DNA of 64,000 nt. Source: Oasisia sp. SBJ-2009. Lineage: Eukaryota > Annelida > Polychaeta > Sabellida > Siboglinidae. Both the position numbers and the translations under genes were made by a program. Where the stretch lies: positions 37,709,230-37,773,229 of the forward strand of contig OZ024864.1 in assembly GCA_964017155.1 (NCBI GenBank), in the 5' to 3' direction. Positions 10,101 to 20,939 of this stretch are shown piece after piece (position 1 is the first letter of the stretch; every line of letters begins with the position of its first letter). Below the pieces are notes generated by a model. The model saw only the letters and a list, made by a program, of their open reading frames with translations. It ran no database searches and was not told the DNA's origin.

Positions 10101-10255
10101 CAGGCTAGTGAGAGTGACCATCTGCCTATTTTAAGATGACATCTGTTCTTAAAGAGACTTCTCTGCTTCACGAATTAGTCAGTGTGAAAGGAACAGCATT
10201 TTTTGGGTACACAATAAATGTCACATCACACAATTTTACAACATCCTGGTTTCCC

Positions 10256-10405
10256 ATTACATTACATTACATTACATTACATTACATTACATTACATTAC
10301 ATTACATTACATTACATTACATTACATTACATTACATTACATTACATTACATTACATTACATTACATTACATTACATTACATTACATTACATTATATTAC
10401 ATTAC
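10256..10405. repeat. (ATTAC)30 pentanucleotide microsatellite
   Basis: Thirty tandem ATTAC units, 27 of them perfect, with a single ATTAT variant near the 3' end. The translations in both frames are only repeats of this unit and are not genes. Confidence 0.95.
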
Positions 10406-10729
10406 AGATACACATGAAAGGCAGCCACCAGGATACTGGCCTGTGTCATTAGTTGCCCTCTGCAAGTCTTGCCCAGCTGGCCCAAGTCCGACTTATTTGA
10501 GAGGGTGAGGGTTATAAATCACAATTCATTATGGCTGCAGCCAATGGCTATCCTGGAGGAAAACATGTGTCTTTAGAGTATGTCGTTAGAGTAGACATCT
10601 CTGTTGAGCTCAGTTTGAATATTCTGTTGCCTTGGTAACAACTGTGATCATGTGTCATGTGTCTGGTAACAGCCAGCCACCCCAGAACCCCAAGAATGAT
10701 AGAAAATTTGGTTTTAGGAAGTAAAGGCA

Positions 10730-11057
10730 CAAGTTTTTATATAGCGCAGTATCCAATCCTCAGAACCATTCAAAGTACTTTACACTATACTTCCCTGACA
10801 GACCTGTTCACTCAGACACCATCTCGACTTCTCTGGGAAGCATCCAGCCATATGCTACATTTAATGCGCGACGGCTGCTCATACACATATCCACCACTGT
10901 CAAAAGGCAGGTATTCATTTATAAAGCTGAGTGAACTGGAGCAATGTAGAGTGAAAAAATTTGCTCAAGGTTTTAACACCGCAGCACAGGATTCAAACCC
11001 GGGTTCTCGTAGTCGAAAGTCCGAAGCTCTACCTCTGAGCCATTGCACTCTACAAGG
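10730..11057 (-). mobile_element. tRNA-derived SINE
   Basis: Read on the minus strand, the element begins with a degenerate tRNA: an A-box-like TGGCTCAGAGGTAGAGC (about 11044-11028) and a B-box-like GGGTTTGAATCC (about 11003-10992). A roughly 230-base body follows, ending in TGTAAAGTACTTTGA and GCGCTATATAAA near 10735. The A and B boxes would serve as an internal RNA polymerase III promoter. The same 3' part recurs at 12838-12895, which supports a dispersed family. The cloverleaf has mismatches, so it is not a functional tRNA gene. Confidence 0.65.
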
Positions 11058-12254
11058 AAGGCTATGGTGGATACGAGACGAGGACTCGAACCAGTGCAAG
11101 GGCTGCGAGTGTTGTGTAGGAAAAGGGAGAGAACTTAGCCATGTTGATGCCAAGACTCACTGAAGCCGAGTACGAACGAGTGATTGAACTGACACCAGGT
11201 GGCCTCATGAGATTCCCGATGCTGTTGCGGCGAAAACGCCATGACGACGACGATGAGTTACTGTCATCCTATCTGAAGCCAGACAACAGTCGTTGCAGAG
11301 ATGCGCCTTCACGAGTAGGGGAAGATGCAGTGAGTGAATACAGCAGCATTCAACACCGCAAAAATTCCATTCCTGAATTTACCATTTGCCGAGAGGTAAA
11401 GGTCAGGTTGTGTGGGCTGTGTGCTCTCTGCTGTAGAAAATGCGAATTCACGTCCAGTCTGTATAAGCTGTACAATGAAATCAAGATGGGAAGGTGAGGT
11501 CAGAAGACAGCGATTTGATGCCGTCCGTGTCACCAGACGCCAGAGAGAGGCTACTGCTGAGATGAGGGCAAATGCACGGAGAGACACATATCGGTAGGGG
11601 CAGCTAGACAGACCAGTTATTAAAAAAAAAAGCTGCTGTCAAGCTGAATAAGAAGACTAGTGAACACGAGTATTCGCACAGTGAGAGATCAGCATACATA
11701 CCTGTATAATATGTAAGGTGTCTGTGTGACACTGCCAATCCATCCATGACGAGACTGTCATCTCATCAAAAGGTTAGCTTTAGCCCACTGTCAACCACAG
11801 CAAGCACCAGTTGATTCACCTCAGTGAGCAGTCAACAATAGAATATCACACCTGTGGGCACAGTGAGAGATGCACAGACTCAAGTGGATGAAAGCACTAC
11901 ATCAGTTCAGGCTGACAACTTACCTAATGGTGAGTAATTACAATTACCTTTATCTCATGTTATTAATTGATCATTTTTTTAAATATAAAGGACAGGGCTT
12001 CATCGTGTCCAAAACATTTCTTTGCTGCAGCACTAGACTTCCTGTGTCTGTTCACAAATGCAGGTTCTATGGTCGGATGTTCAACTGACACACAAACTAC
12101 TGTCACAGCGATGGCTGCTGTGCATATGTTTGGTAGTTTCTGCTCTCACATGCAGCCTGGCTGCTAGACGGTGGACACACAGCACCTGCCATTTGTATCT
12201 ATCACCACGTAACAATTACGAACACCCTCCCATAGATAGAATCCCCATTCCAGA
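11058..12254. other. No confident feature
   Basis: An open frame from 11141 begins MLMPRLTEAEYERVIEL. This is faintly like the N terminus of Tc1/mariner-type transposases, but the similarity stops after about 20 residues and I do not call it. The remainder shows no recognisable domain or repeat. Confidence 0.4.
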
Positions 12255-12264
12255 GCCATAACAA

Positions 12265-12425
12265 GTACATCTATGTTGTACTTGAGTAAAAGTAAAAGTA
12301 ACTCTGGAAAAAGCTACTCAGGTAAAAATAAAATACTTTCTGAAAACTGCACTTGAAGTTCTAGTATATAAATATACTTGAAGTAAACGTAAAAGTACTC
12401 TTTTTTTGTAACTGCGTACAGTGTT
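12265..12425 (-). mobile_element. hAT subterminal-like tract downstream of the transposase relic
   Basis: An interval dense in AGTAAAAGTA, GTACTTGAGTA and AAGTAC motifs, lying immediately beyond the C-terminal end of the hAT transposase pseudogene on the same strand. Such AGTA-rich subterminal DNA is typical of many hAT elements. The exact terminus and 8-bp target duplication were not found. Confidence 0.35.
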
Positions 12426-12837
12426 TGATGCGGCTGCTGCAAATAAAACACAATTCAGTTGCAGAAACCACACCAAACACTCTACTAAACAACACTGACT
12501 ACTGTCTAACTGTACTCAACCGGCAGAGGTGAAGTCTGCTGTCTACTGCCTGATCATACTCAAGAGGTGAAGTCCTTGTTGAGCTTCAGCAGAAGCTGTG
12601 CCTCAAAGTCCACATCCCCAGTGCAAGCTCAAAGTGGTTTGAAAATCAGGCCACCTGCAGTAAACAAACGTCCACATGCAACGCTTGAGGCAGTGGCGTG
12701 TTCAGCTCCATGCAGAGGTTCCGCAGACGAGGCGAGGTGGCGAGAGAAGACAGGTCCCCACAAGAGGTAGTCAGGCACTGGTCCAGCAGACAAGCTGGAG
12801 CAGTTGTACATAAATAATAATAAATATAAATAAAATA

Positions 12838-12895
12838 CAATATTTATATAGCGCCATAAACACACGGTGCTCTATGGTGCTTTACAGTACAATAA
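12838..12895 (-). mobile_element. SINE 3' fragment inserted in the hAT relic
   Basis: On the plus strand the sequence carries TATTTATATAGCGCC followed about 25 bases later by GTGCTTTACAGT. These are the same paired landmarks, in the same order and orientation, as the 3' end of the SINE at 10730. It interrupts the hAT transposase reading, so it inserted later. Confidence 0.5.
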
Positions 12896-13196
12896 TAATA
12901 AATCTACAGAGAAATTAAAACATTACATTTAATAGTTAAATAATGTAAAAGCTAAACAACAAGTTCGTAAATTGAACTGAGGAGACGACAACACCACCAC
13001 TCACCCCACTCCTTCACGCCTTCCTCTGCCTCCCAGTCCAGTCCGTCTTGAAGGTGGGGTGTAGAATGGCTGCAGCAATGATCTTCTTGCACTGCATCTC
13101 ACCAGCGAAATGTTTGCCGATGTCTGCCAATAGCACATTGACAAGAGGATGACAGCACAAGTCCGGCCTTTCTCGTCGCTTCTCCAGTTTTGTTCT

Positions 13197-13323
13197 ATTA
13201 TGTGGTGACAAGACTGAAAACAAATCATGCTCATTTATATGTGATCAGAATCAGCTGGAAACCTACCAGTGAAATGTTCATTCATGGAATTATGTGGTGA
13301 CAAGACTGAAAACAAATCATGCT
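13197..13323. repeat. 35-bp direct repeat, 92 bp apart
   Basis: Thirty-five identical bases beginning ATTATGTGGTGACAAGACTG occur at 13197-13231 and 13289-13323. They lie inside the hAT pseudogene, between its middle and C-terminal blocks, and mark a small duplication that helped break it. Confidence 0.85.
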
Positions 13324-13775
13324 AATATAATAGAACTATCTCCGAGTATTTCGTTGGAAGAAAACATTAACTTTACAGCAACTTACTTTGGCAAGCCAAG
13401 CTTGTTGCATAGAGAGTGCAGTGCTTGCATCCTCCCCCTTCTCCTTCCTTATCCAGACCACCCTCTCGACTGGGAGGAACACGAAGTTCCACCATGTCTG
13501 GTTGGGCCGCAGGAGCATCAGGCCACACACATCCTCCACTGCCTCGGCCGCTAGCGATGAGTGGCCCATCTTGCCCCACAGACTTCTGCACTTCCCGAAT
13601 GCTGCCCGGAGACCCTCTTGTAAGCAGGAGCAGATTCACCCGCCTTCTGCGCATCGGTTGTCAATGTTGAGGCTGTGACTTGCGCATCGATGGTGACTCG
13701 GAAGACTGTACTCGGTGAGGTCGTCACTCTCAAGCATCCCATCGACGTTCTCGAAGCTGATCTCATCTCGCACGC

Positions 13776-16037
13776 ACTTATACATTACATTACTTCATAC
13801 ATTACGTACAAAATTTATGTAATGAAAACAGAATATATAATTACCAATACGTGTAAATAGTAACTTGTCAGTGAAATAATTGCGCCAAATAATAATTGCA
13901 GCAATGTAATTAAATTACTGCCTGATAGTCGCTATAATTATTGAAGAAAATAATCGGTAGTTTTCAATCTTACAGTTACAGGCCTAGATTCTTAAAATGA
14001 AAACTTGAAGTTAATATATTATAGAATATAATACAGGTAAACTGAAGTAACTATTAGCAGTCCAAATTACAACAGGGAACAGAGTGAAGCCTGTGGGTGA
14101 TAATATGGGATGGAACCGTGCGAACTTCGATACTCACTAAATAATTTACCAACCACATGTGTATCGATTAAATAAGACACGAACACAATATTCACGTTGT
14201 GCGACAGTAAATATATTGCCGTTTTTATACCATTATCTCCATTGTTTTTTATGGGTTGATAAGGGCTTAGTACCTAGATGCATTCATATTTTGCCCACGA
14301 AAGTCTAAAAGCCATGGCTGAAATTCAAAATGGCGTAAATTTAGTGTACAAAGTTTACTTTTCCCAAGTCACAATTTGTTCTTTCAAACTACACTATTTT
14401 AATTTACCACATAATATAGCAATACATACCACAGTATTCTTGTAAAAATCGTACAATCTATATAAATTGCTATCAACAGTAAGTGTGATGCCGATGGATT
14501 ACTATAATGACAATGGCACTGGGCAATTCCATATTGGAGAGCCCTGACTGCTAAAAATGTAATCTTATTGAAACAGTGTAAAATGTGTACCACTGATGTA
14601 AAACATGTAAAATTCAGACTCAAGTAAAAAATGGTGCAGTCTGTTCACAATTGTTTTTAATCGCGTTTCTAATGGAGTGAATTCTTAGCAATCAGACTAA
14701 TGGAAAAACAAGGGCCAACAGAAACCCCTCCCATCTTACCATTAACTCTTAACTAATTTACCTTTGTTTTACAGATTTTCAAAGTTCATACTGTATGTAT
14801 TAAAAATTCAGAAAGCAACTTGTACTGCATAAGCCATATTTTGATCTGGATAGTCACACATTTTCATATATTTATTATGTAATTCCGTTACTGAAAAAGT
14901 ACATAAAGTTTTCTTGAGAGACAACAAGTGATCAAAATTAATAGTTACTTGAAATTATGTGAGATTACACATTTTATGTGTGTCTTTCCTCATCTTGTGA
15001 GAATCATGGTAACGTAATTACATTTTGGTAACGGAATTACAATAACAGAATTACATGTTTTTTTCTCTTGCACTATAAATCATAATAAGAAACTAATAAT
15101 GGGACCTAAGTACATTAGAGTTCAGCACAGGCACTGGGACAATGTTTCAGTTAAATATGAATGAAATCTTTGGACAATATTTATGAAAACTGTCTATGGG
15201 TTCAGAAACACGTACCATTTGTAACATGTACATCGGTAAAACGTGACACTATATGGAATGGCATCAGTGACCCATATAAATAGATCTACAAAATAGGCCA
15301 GATTATATGGCCATGGAGTAATTATCTCTTCTCTTGTTTTGTCCATGATCGTGAAGATCATTTTAAGATCACAATGCCACAAGTTGCAGGTCACGACATG
15401 TTGCCACCTGGTGAACATGCCTGTTAAACCAATTGATCAGAAAAAGGTGCTACTTGTTGTACCCGTTATGGTCTATATTATAGGTCGGAGCTGGCGGCAG
15501 ACACTGCCTGGATTCTGGGGATGTTACAGAATATTATTGTTCATCAGAAATATTTTAGACTCTTCAAAATTACTTGGCAACCATGGAAGCTCATGTTTTC
15601 TGGCACTGAATAATTGAAGCTTCATCTTCGAAATTGAGATGGAGAAAGAAAAGGCAAACAGGGTTCCAGTGGTGGGGTTCTTCCTGACACTACTTAAAAG
15701 CTTACCCATGTAGCTACAAACTAGATCATAGTAAAATACTGTTGAGTGATTCTATCTATTGCTAGGCTCTATAAATCACACCCATCAACTGATTGTTCTG
15801 ATTCTTTTTTTAGTGTAGGTATAACAAAAGTAGTCAATACTACTGTCTGATATTTGTTTCAGTTTGTGGGAAAGGTTTATAATTAAGACATGTGTAGTGG
15901 GAACTAGCTGCCAAGTATGGTTTTCATGTTCCCCACAATCTTAGTAATTCAATTTGTTTTAATGTTTCCCATCAGTAAAGGACATTGCCAAGTGTGTGAC
16001 CGCATCCATAAACCTTTCTGAGTAAAAGTGTAAATAT

Positions 16038-16040
<3 letters not shown>
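13776..16040. other. AT-rich DNA, no gene recognised
   Basis: Contains repeated GTAACG and GAATTAC motifs at about 15008-15056 that resemble a hAT end and could be the other end of the element whose transposase lies at 12560-13775; this is speculative. Otherwise there are only short chance open frames. Confidence 0.4.

Positions 16041-16108
<68 letters not shown>
16041..16108. repeat. (CTG)22 trinucleotide tract
   Basis: Sixty-eight bases of perfect CTG repeat (CAG on the minus strand), with no recognisable coding frame around them. It is long enough to be length-variable. Confidence 0.97.
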
Positions 16109-17149
16109 AGATTTTAATTCGGAGACGTGTGGCTGTACAAATCAAATGTTTCCAAATAATAATAAAAATAATACTATTAATTCTACTATTTTTATCAATG
16201 AGACATCAACATACTACAGAAGTATAAGTTTGTTACTGTAATGCTCTAAATAAAAAAACATTGTTTGCTGTAGTATCCACCATCTCACAAAATTATACTA
16301 CGTCTACGTCTACGTCTACGACTACGACTACGTCTACGAGAACAGTAAGAGAACAGTTTTTACTGATTTATGGCACTATATAATCAAATTATATCATGAA
16401 TTGGCAAATTACTTTGTAAAGTTCCTTAGAATGTTTGTAAGTGACTAATTACTTGTCTCTCAGGGTTATTAGGATATAAATTATGTCCCATCCGTGTTGC
16501 ATGTGATTTGAACTTCAATGATTTGTCACCGAGACAGTCGCTCAAATGAGTCAGACATCACACGTGTTTGAACCGCGCACAACCCATAGTTAAAATTGTC
16601 TAAAACATTTAGAAACTGGCAAATGAAACACAGCTATGTCATTAAATCGATGACATTTGGCTTAGGTTTGGATTAATTTATAATACAAAACGACCCACAG
16701 AAAGGACAACTCACCCGCCAGACGAGTCTCACTGCGAGTAACGACCTTGACCGTTAACATTAGAAGACCGCGGGCAAGATCGCGGACACACTGGTTGAAA
16801 TAAAACGCTACCCAGGTGCTGAGTAAACGATACGCGCTGCAGCGACCCGCGAAACGCGCACGGAAACAAACGTAGTCGTGGGTTTCGCTATGGCTCGAGA
16901 CAGTTATGTTTGGAGTGGTCATTGGAAAGAATGAACAGTTTCCTGTAATTTGTTCTCGAAAATGATACTTAGAATATCTTGCTCTATAGTTGCGTAACTA
17001 GGACTTTGCATTGGAGGGATCATTCGACATCCAAGGAAACGTATAATTTTTTATTATCTTACCTTAAGTTCGGTCAATAGTTGCCCAAGATTGAGCATTG
17101 AGACCGTCTCAAGGTTTATTTTCAGATGTTGCAGTTTCTATATTGATGC
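16109..17149. other. No gene recognised; short TACGTC/TACGAC repeat near 16306-16340
   Basis: A small hexamer-like repeat (CTACGT/CTACGA) lies near 16300. A more CG-rich patch lies at about 16690-16880, with an 86-residue minus-strand frame of no recognisable family. Nothing else stands out. Confidence 0.4.
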
Positions 17150-17636
17150 ATTTTTTTTTCATAAGCTTTTGTCCGGTTTGTATATAGTCAAGGTTGATAA
17201 ATTCGAAGAAAAATAAATAATTGTAATTATATCTGGGTGGCCTCTCCAATTTCTTCGGAGGCGTGACTTCAGTTTGTTTATTGTCCTGGCCTGAACTGTG
17301 TCGTCTGATAGAGAAGTCCACACTTTAACCACTTAGGTCGAGAACAAGTAGTGTCTATAGTCTGTTGCACTCTGCGTTTGAAGTGTGTCACTATGTTCTC
17401 TTGTGATACCAATGGCTTTTTGGAACATCAGCTTTGATCGACACTGTGAACATTTGCAGTCCTGGTTGACCGAGTATTTTCCTTTGACAATTTAGAAAGT
17501 CTGCATTATGTCTGTTCTCTGCTTTTGTTGTTAATGTAGGAAGCTGTAATTCTTTAAGTCTGTTGTAGTATGGTAATCCCTTTGTTTCCGGCACAAGTCG
17601 TATTGCCCGCTGTTGAACTTGCTTAATGAGGTTAAA
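17150..17636 (-). pseudogene. 3' remnant of a LINE reverse transcriptase (LINE-C)
   Basis: Only the far C terminus of ORF2 remains on the minus strand: QVQQRAIRLVPETKGLPYYN and RLKELQLPTLTTKAENR, then after a frame change VWTSLSDDTVQARTINK and LKSRLRRNW. This is the standard C-terminal region of CR1/jockey-like LINE polymerases (VQRRATKLVP-type motif). It is severely 5'-truncated and non-functional. Confidence 0.75.
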
Positions 17637-17873
17637 TGTGAGTGTGTCTGTGAGTGTGTCTGTGAGTGTGTGTGCGTCCGTGCGTGCGAGCATGCGTGCG
17701 CGCGTACGTGTGCGTGTATGTCAATGGCGTAGCCAGGATTTTGAATTGGATGGGGCCACCAATCAAGCAAACTGTGTGTGTGAGCGCGCGTGCGTCCGCG
17801 CGTGCCTGCGTGCGTGCGCGTGTGCGTGCGTGCGTGTGTGTGTGTGACTGAGTGAGTGTGTATGCATGTTTGC

Positions 17874-17910
<37 letters not shown>

Positions 17911-18030
17911 CGAGCGAGCGTGCGTGCGTGCGTATGTGTGGTGTGTGTGTGTCTTTGTGTGTGTGGGGGGGAGTGTGTATGTGTGTGTGAGTGTTTGTGT
18001 GTGTGGGTGTGTGTGTGGGGGGGGGGGGAT
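17636..18030. repeat. TG-rich microsatellite cluster
   Basis: Long imperfect TG/CG dinucleotide stretches with a G-run near 18018-18028. They are interrupted at about 17717-17775 by non-repetitive sequence (beginning TCAATGGCGTAGCCAGGATT) that may be a piece of a dispersed element. The long threonine/histidine or cysteine/valine frames here are translations of the dinucleotides and are not genes. Confidence 0.9.
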
Positions 18031-18689
18031 AACGCAGGAGTTTGTAATGCTTGTTGTGCGCATGCGTTAGGTGGTATGTTCGTTTGACCTTGTTTTTCTG
18101 TTTGAGCTTATTTGTTTGTTTTTGTTTAACAGGCAATTTAGGTGATTGGGTGTCGTGAAGGGGAGATTCGTGATTGCTGCTTGAAAAGCTATAGGGGTTT
18201 CTATTTCAGGTGTGGTGGGATCATCTTTCAGATGCAAATTACTCCGAGATAAAAAAAAGCAAAGTGTCCGTAGAAGGCGGGTAGCCTCTGGTGAGGGGGA
18301 ACCGTCGACGAATGCTCCTGTTTCTCTCACTGGCCGCTCCCTCACACTGGACGTTGTTTACAGGTTCGGTGTAGTCAAATAGTTTCATTTGTAGTTAGGC
18401 TGTTTATGGAGACAATTATTCGCATCAAGACAGTTTTTCTTTTCAAAGGTAAACCTCATATTTACATAATAAGTTTGGAATACCAGGATGTCGGGAAATT
18501 ACGCAGGGAGATTGCTGTTGTGTTTCCGTAATTTTGAACTAAGTTGTCTTAAAAAAGTTATATTAGTATAAATTCTCTAATAGACAAACGAGCTTTTGCT
18601 GTAGTTGCGCCAACAATCTGGACTCAACTCCCCGTTATAACTAAATCTTCTTAAACTTTAGCCAACATTCGCAAACAAAATTCAAAACA
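18031..18689. other. Left flank of the tandem array, no gene recognised
   Basis: Unique sequence directly before the array. Similarity to the repeat unit begins abruptly at 18690 (ATCATGTAATC), with nothing unit-like before it. Confidence 0.5.
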
Positions 18690-20939
18690 ATCATGTAATC
18701 ATTGATGTTGAGCTAGCTACACACATTGTACACCCTACAAAGAGTATTACACTACAGAGTAAATCTAGCCTGTATGCGAACGAACGTCTTTTATCGCATG
18801 GAATGGCATATAATGCTTCCGATACATCTTTGCGCAGCCTGCATACATCACTCGTGGCGTCGCCGTTAACACGTTTTAGAGTTCCAGATTGCAGAGAGTA
18901 GATTGCGAACACAATGAAGGGAACTTCTGTCTTTGAGTGTAGTAGTTTGAAGCTCAGCAGTACGAATGTTAAATTATATACTGTCCAAACATCTATTTGC
19001 CTAGGCATAGGTGGAAAGCTGCTTGAGACATTGAGACAACTAATCGAAGAGTGGTATGCACCATATACAGTGTACTGTGAATGAGAACAAGAATATGAAT
19101 ATTCTGTTCCATTTCCGACATGAATTAGGCACTTGCGTAGAATGCAAGCCAACCTCAATTGCTCCAACGTTTGAAACTTCATTACGAGAGGCGCGGTTAG
19201 GGTATTGTAGTGGTTTTAATACGCACGGACGCAGCACGCCTGATATCTTTGGTCTAAAAATCAACGGAGAGAGTCTGACATTGTTGAATCTAATCGGTGT
19301 TATACGCCACGCACATTGACTTGCATCGTGCATAAAAAGTACCCGAATGTCGCAAAGGCCGTTGTACCATAATACAACTGTAGTCCTATGTGTGTACCTT
19401 ATTGCGAAATAGGCTAGCGCAAGTAAAACATTGAAAGAACGAAGTAAAAGTGGAAGAAAGCGCCCCCCCCCCCCACTTTGCTTAGATCAAAGGTGTCGCC
19501 ATCTTGAAATTTGACGTCGCCAGGAACGAAAATGGCGCGTCTGTCGTATTGTCGTGACGTCACGGTATTGTTGTGGCGCGTCTTCCGGTTTCCCGCCATT
19601 ACTGTGCCGCGCAGCCAAATGCTGGCGACAGATGCCAGTTTCTTTAGTGTAATCTCGACCACATCGCGGTGGGATTTTCGTCTTTGACGCCAGTGGGGTG
19701 AAGGAATGTGGGCATATGTAAGAATTGATCCTGCTACTTTCAATTTTGTTAGTCACCGTGCACACTGTAACGCTCTTTTATTGTTTTTTCTCAGGTGTCT
19801 GAGCCCAGTGAAGATACAGCGACACATGGCCGACGACTTATGGCAGCATTACTGACCGACCAGGCCCGATGATGTGAAGATTGGCGACGCGGAACAGTCA
19901 TTCGACAGTGGGTGAAGCGTTGTTTTTATCAAGTTATTTGATTTATACAATATGTTGAGGTAGATGATCATGTAGGCCGATCACTGGAAGAATCAAATCA
20001 ACGATAGCATGACATCGATATATGTATCAAAGCTAGTGCGAGTGGACATTAGTTTTGATGTTGCAGTTCTCACAATCGAAACGTTTTACTCAGACGATTG
20101 ATCGAGCTATTTTGCACGCTATATGATGTATATCAAGATATACGTAATGTCAAAATATGATGCAAAATAATGCATATGAAACGAAACTTGTGTAAGAGGT
20201 CGAGATCGCACCGCGGAAAGTATCGTAACATTGATATGCATAAGCACCATTGGCGCGGCGAATGCCACACACATTCTCGCATGTACACATACACCCACTC
20301 AATACAGTTGAGTAGATGATTCTTTGACCGTCATGACACCCAGCAAAACGCATTCATCTCGACTGGATACAGCATACTTAGGAATCAGCATGCAAAGGCA
20401 ACCTACACAAGTGCCTCATTCATTGCAATAGTGTAACTGAAGGGTACGCATTTGGCATGTGTTCCTTCTGAGACAAGTGTAGAGATCATTCGATGTTTTG
20501 AGACCAATATGTATTGCAGTCACACATTTCTCGGCACGCAGATTTGTATCTAGGTAGTGACGGAGATCGAATGCATATGTTGATACATTGCCTTGGAAAC
20601 AATAGCATATGCTACAGTGATCAGTGCCAACAGGCCAGCTCTTTGGCCATGTCGTGAGCGCTATGCCGACAAACAGGTAACGCCAAAAGCTAGACATAAC
20701 AGTGAAGGCGAAGAGGCACACGATAAAACAAAGGTTGTTCCAAACTACCCAGACAACTACGAAATGATATACTAGACATGCGTGGGCTTCATCACTACTC
20801 GCTCGTCGCATTCTCAGAGGGTCTGTGTCGCTCACACTTCGGACTCAAATAGGAAGACCTGAAACCAAAGAGCAGACATGTCGCAAGTTCAATATGAAAA
20901 CGAAACCACAAAGCAACTAACAGGCAATGCAATGGTCGC
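18690..20939 (+). repeat. Array unit 1 (left edge, most diverged)
   Basis: This unit carries the most private differences in the array: an altered base after the poly-C (12 C), changes in and around the ETS/YY1 block, a 2-base TA insertion near 20139, and a Phe-to-Leu change in the nine-codon frame. Donor GTAAGA. Edge units are expected to escape homogenisation. Confidence 0.97.

Larger units (their letters stand above)
12560..13775 (-). pseudogene. hAT-family transposase pseudogene
   Basis: Conserved hAT pieces occur in the expected order on the minus strand. They are LPSHHRCASHSLNID (about 13700), the block AAFGKCRSLWGKMGHSSLAA (about 13600), RPNQTWWNF with FLPVERVVWIRKEKGED (about 13520-13440), then HPTFKTDW (about 13040). 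The C-terminal dimerisation region follows: ELNTPLP, CGRLFTAGGLIFKPL (about 12670) and DFEAQLLLKLNKDF before the stop at 12560-12562. Several frame changes, an in-frame TGA after KPL, and a SINE tail inserted between 12790 and 12960 show it is long inactive. hAT transposases perform cut-and-paste transposition with a DDE catalytic core in an RNase H fold. The N-terminal BED finger is not seen here. Confidence 0.75.

Noticed and set aside
10136..10508. Frames of LHYIT repeats
   Set aside because: They are translations of the (ATTAC)30 microsatellite.
11141..11497. Frame beginning MLMPRLTEAEYERVIEL as a Tc1/mariner transposase start
   Set aside because: The resemblance is limited to about 20 residues and no catalytic DDE region or terminal repeats follow.
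17531..18136. Long Thr/His-rich and Cys/Val-rich frames in CA/TG tracts (also at 60641-60903 and 63205-63788)
   Set aside because: They are direct translations of dinucleotide repeats in several frames.
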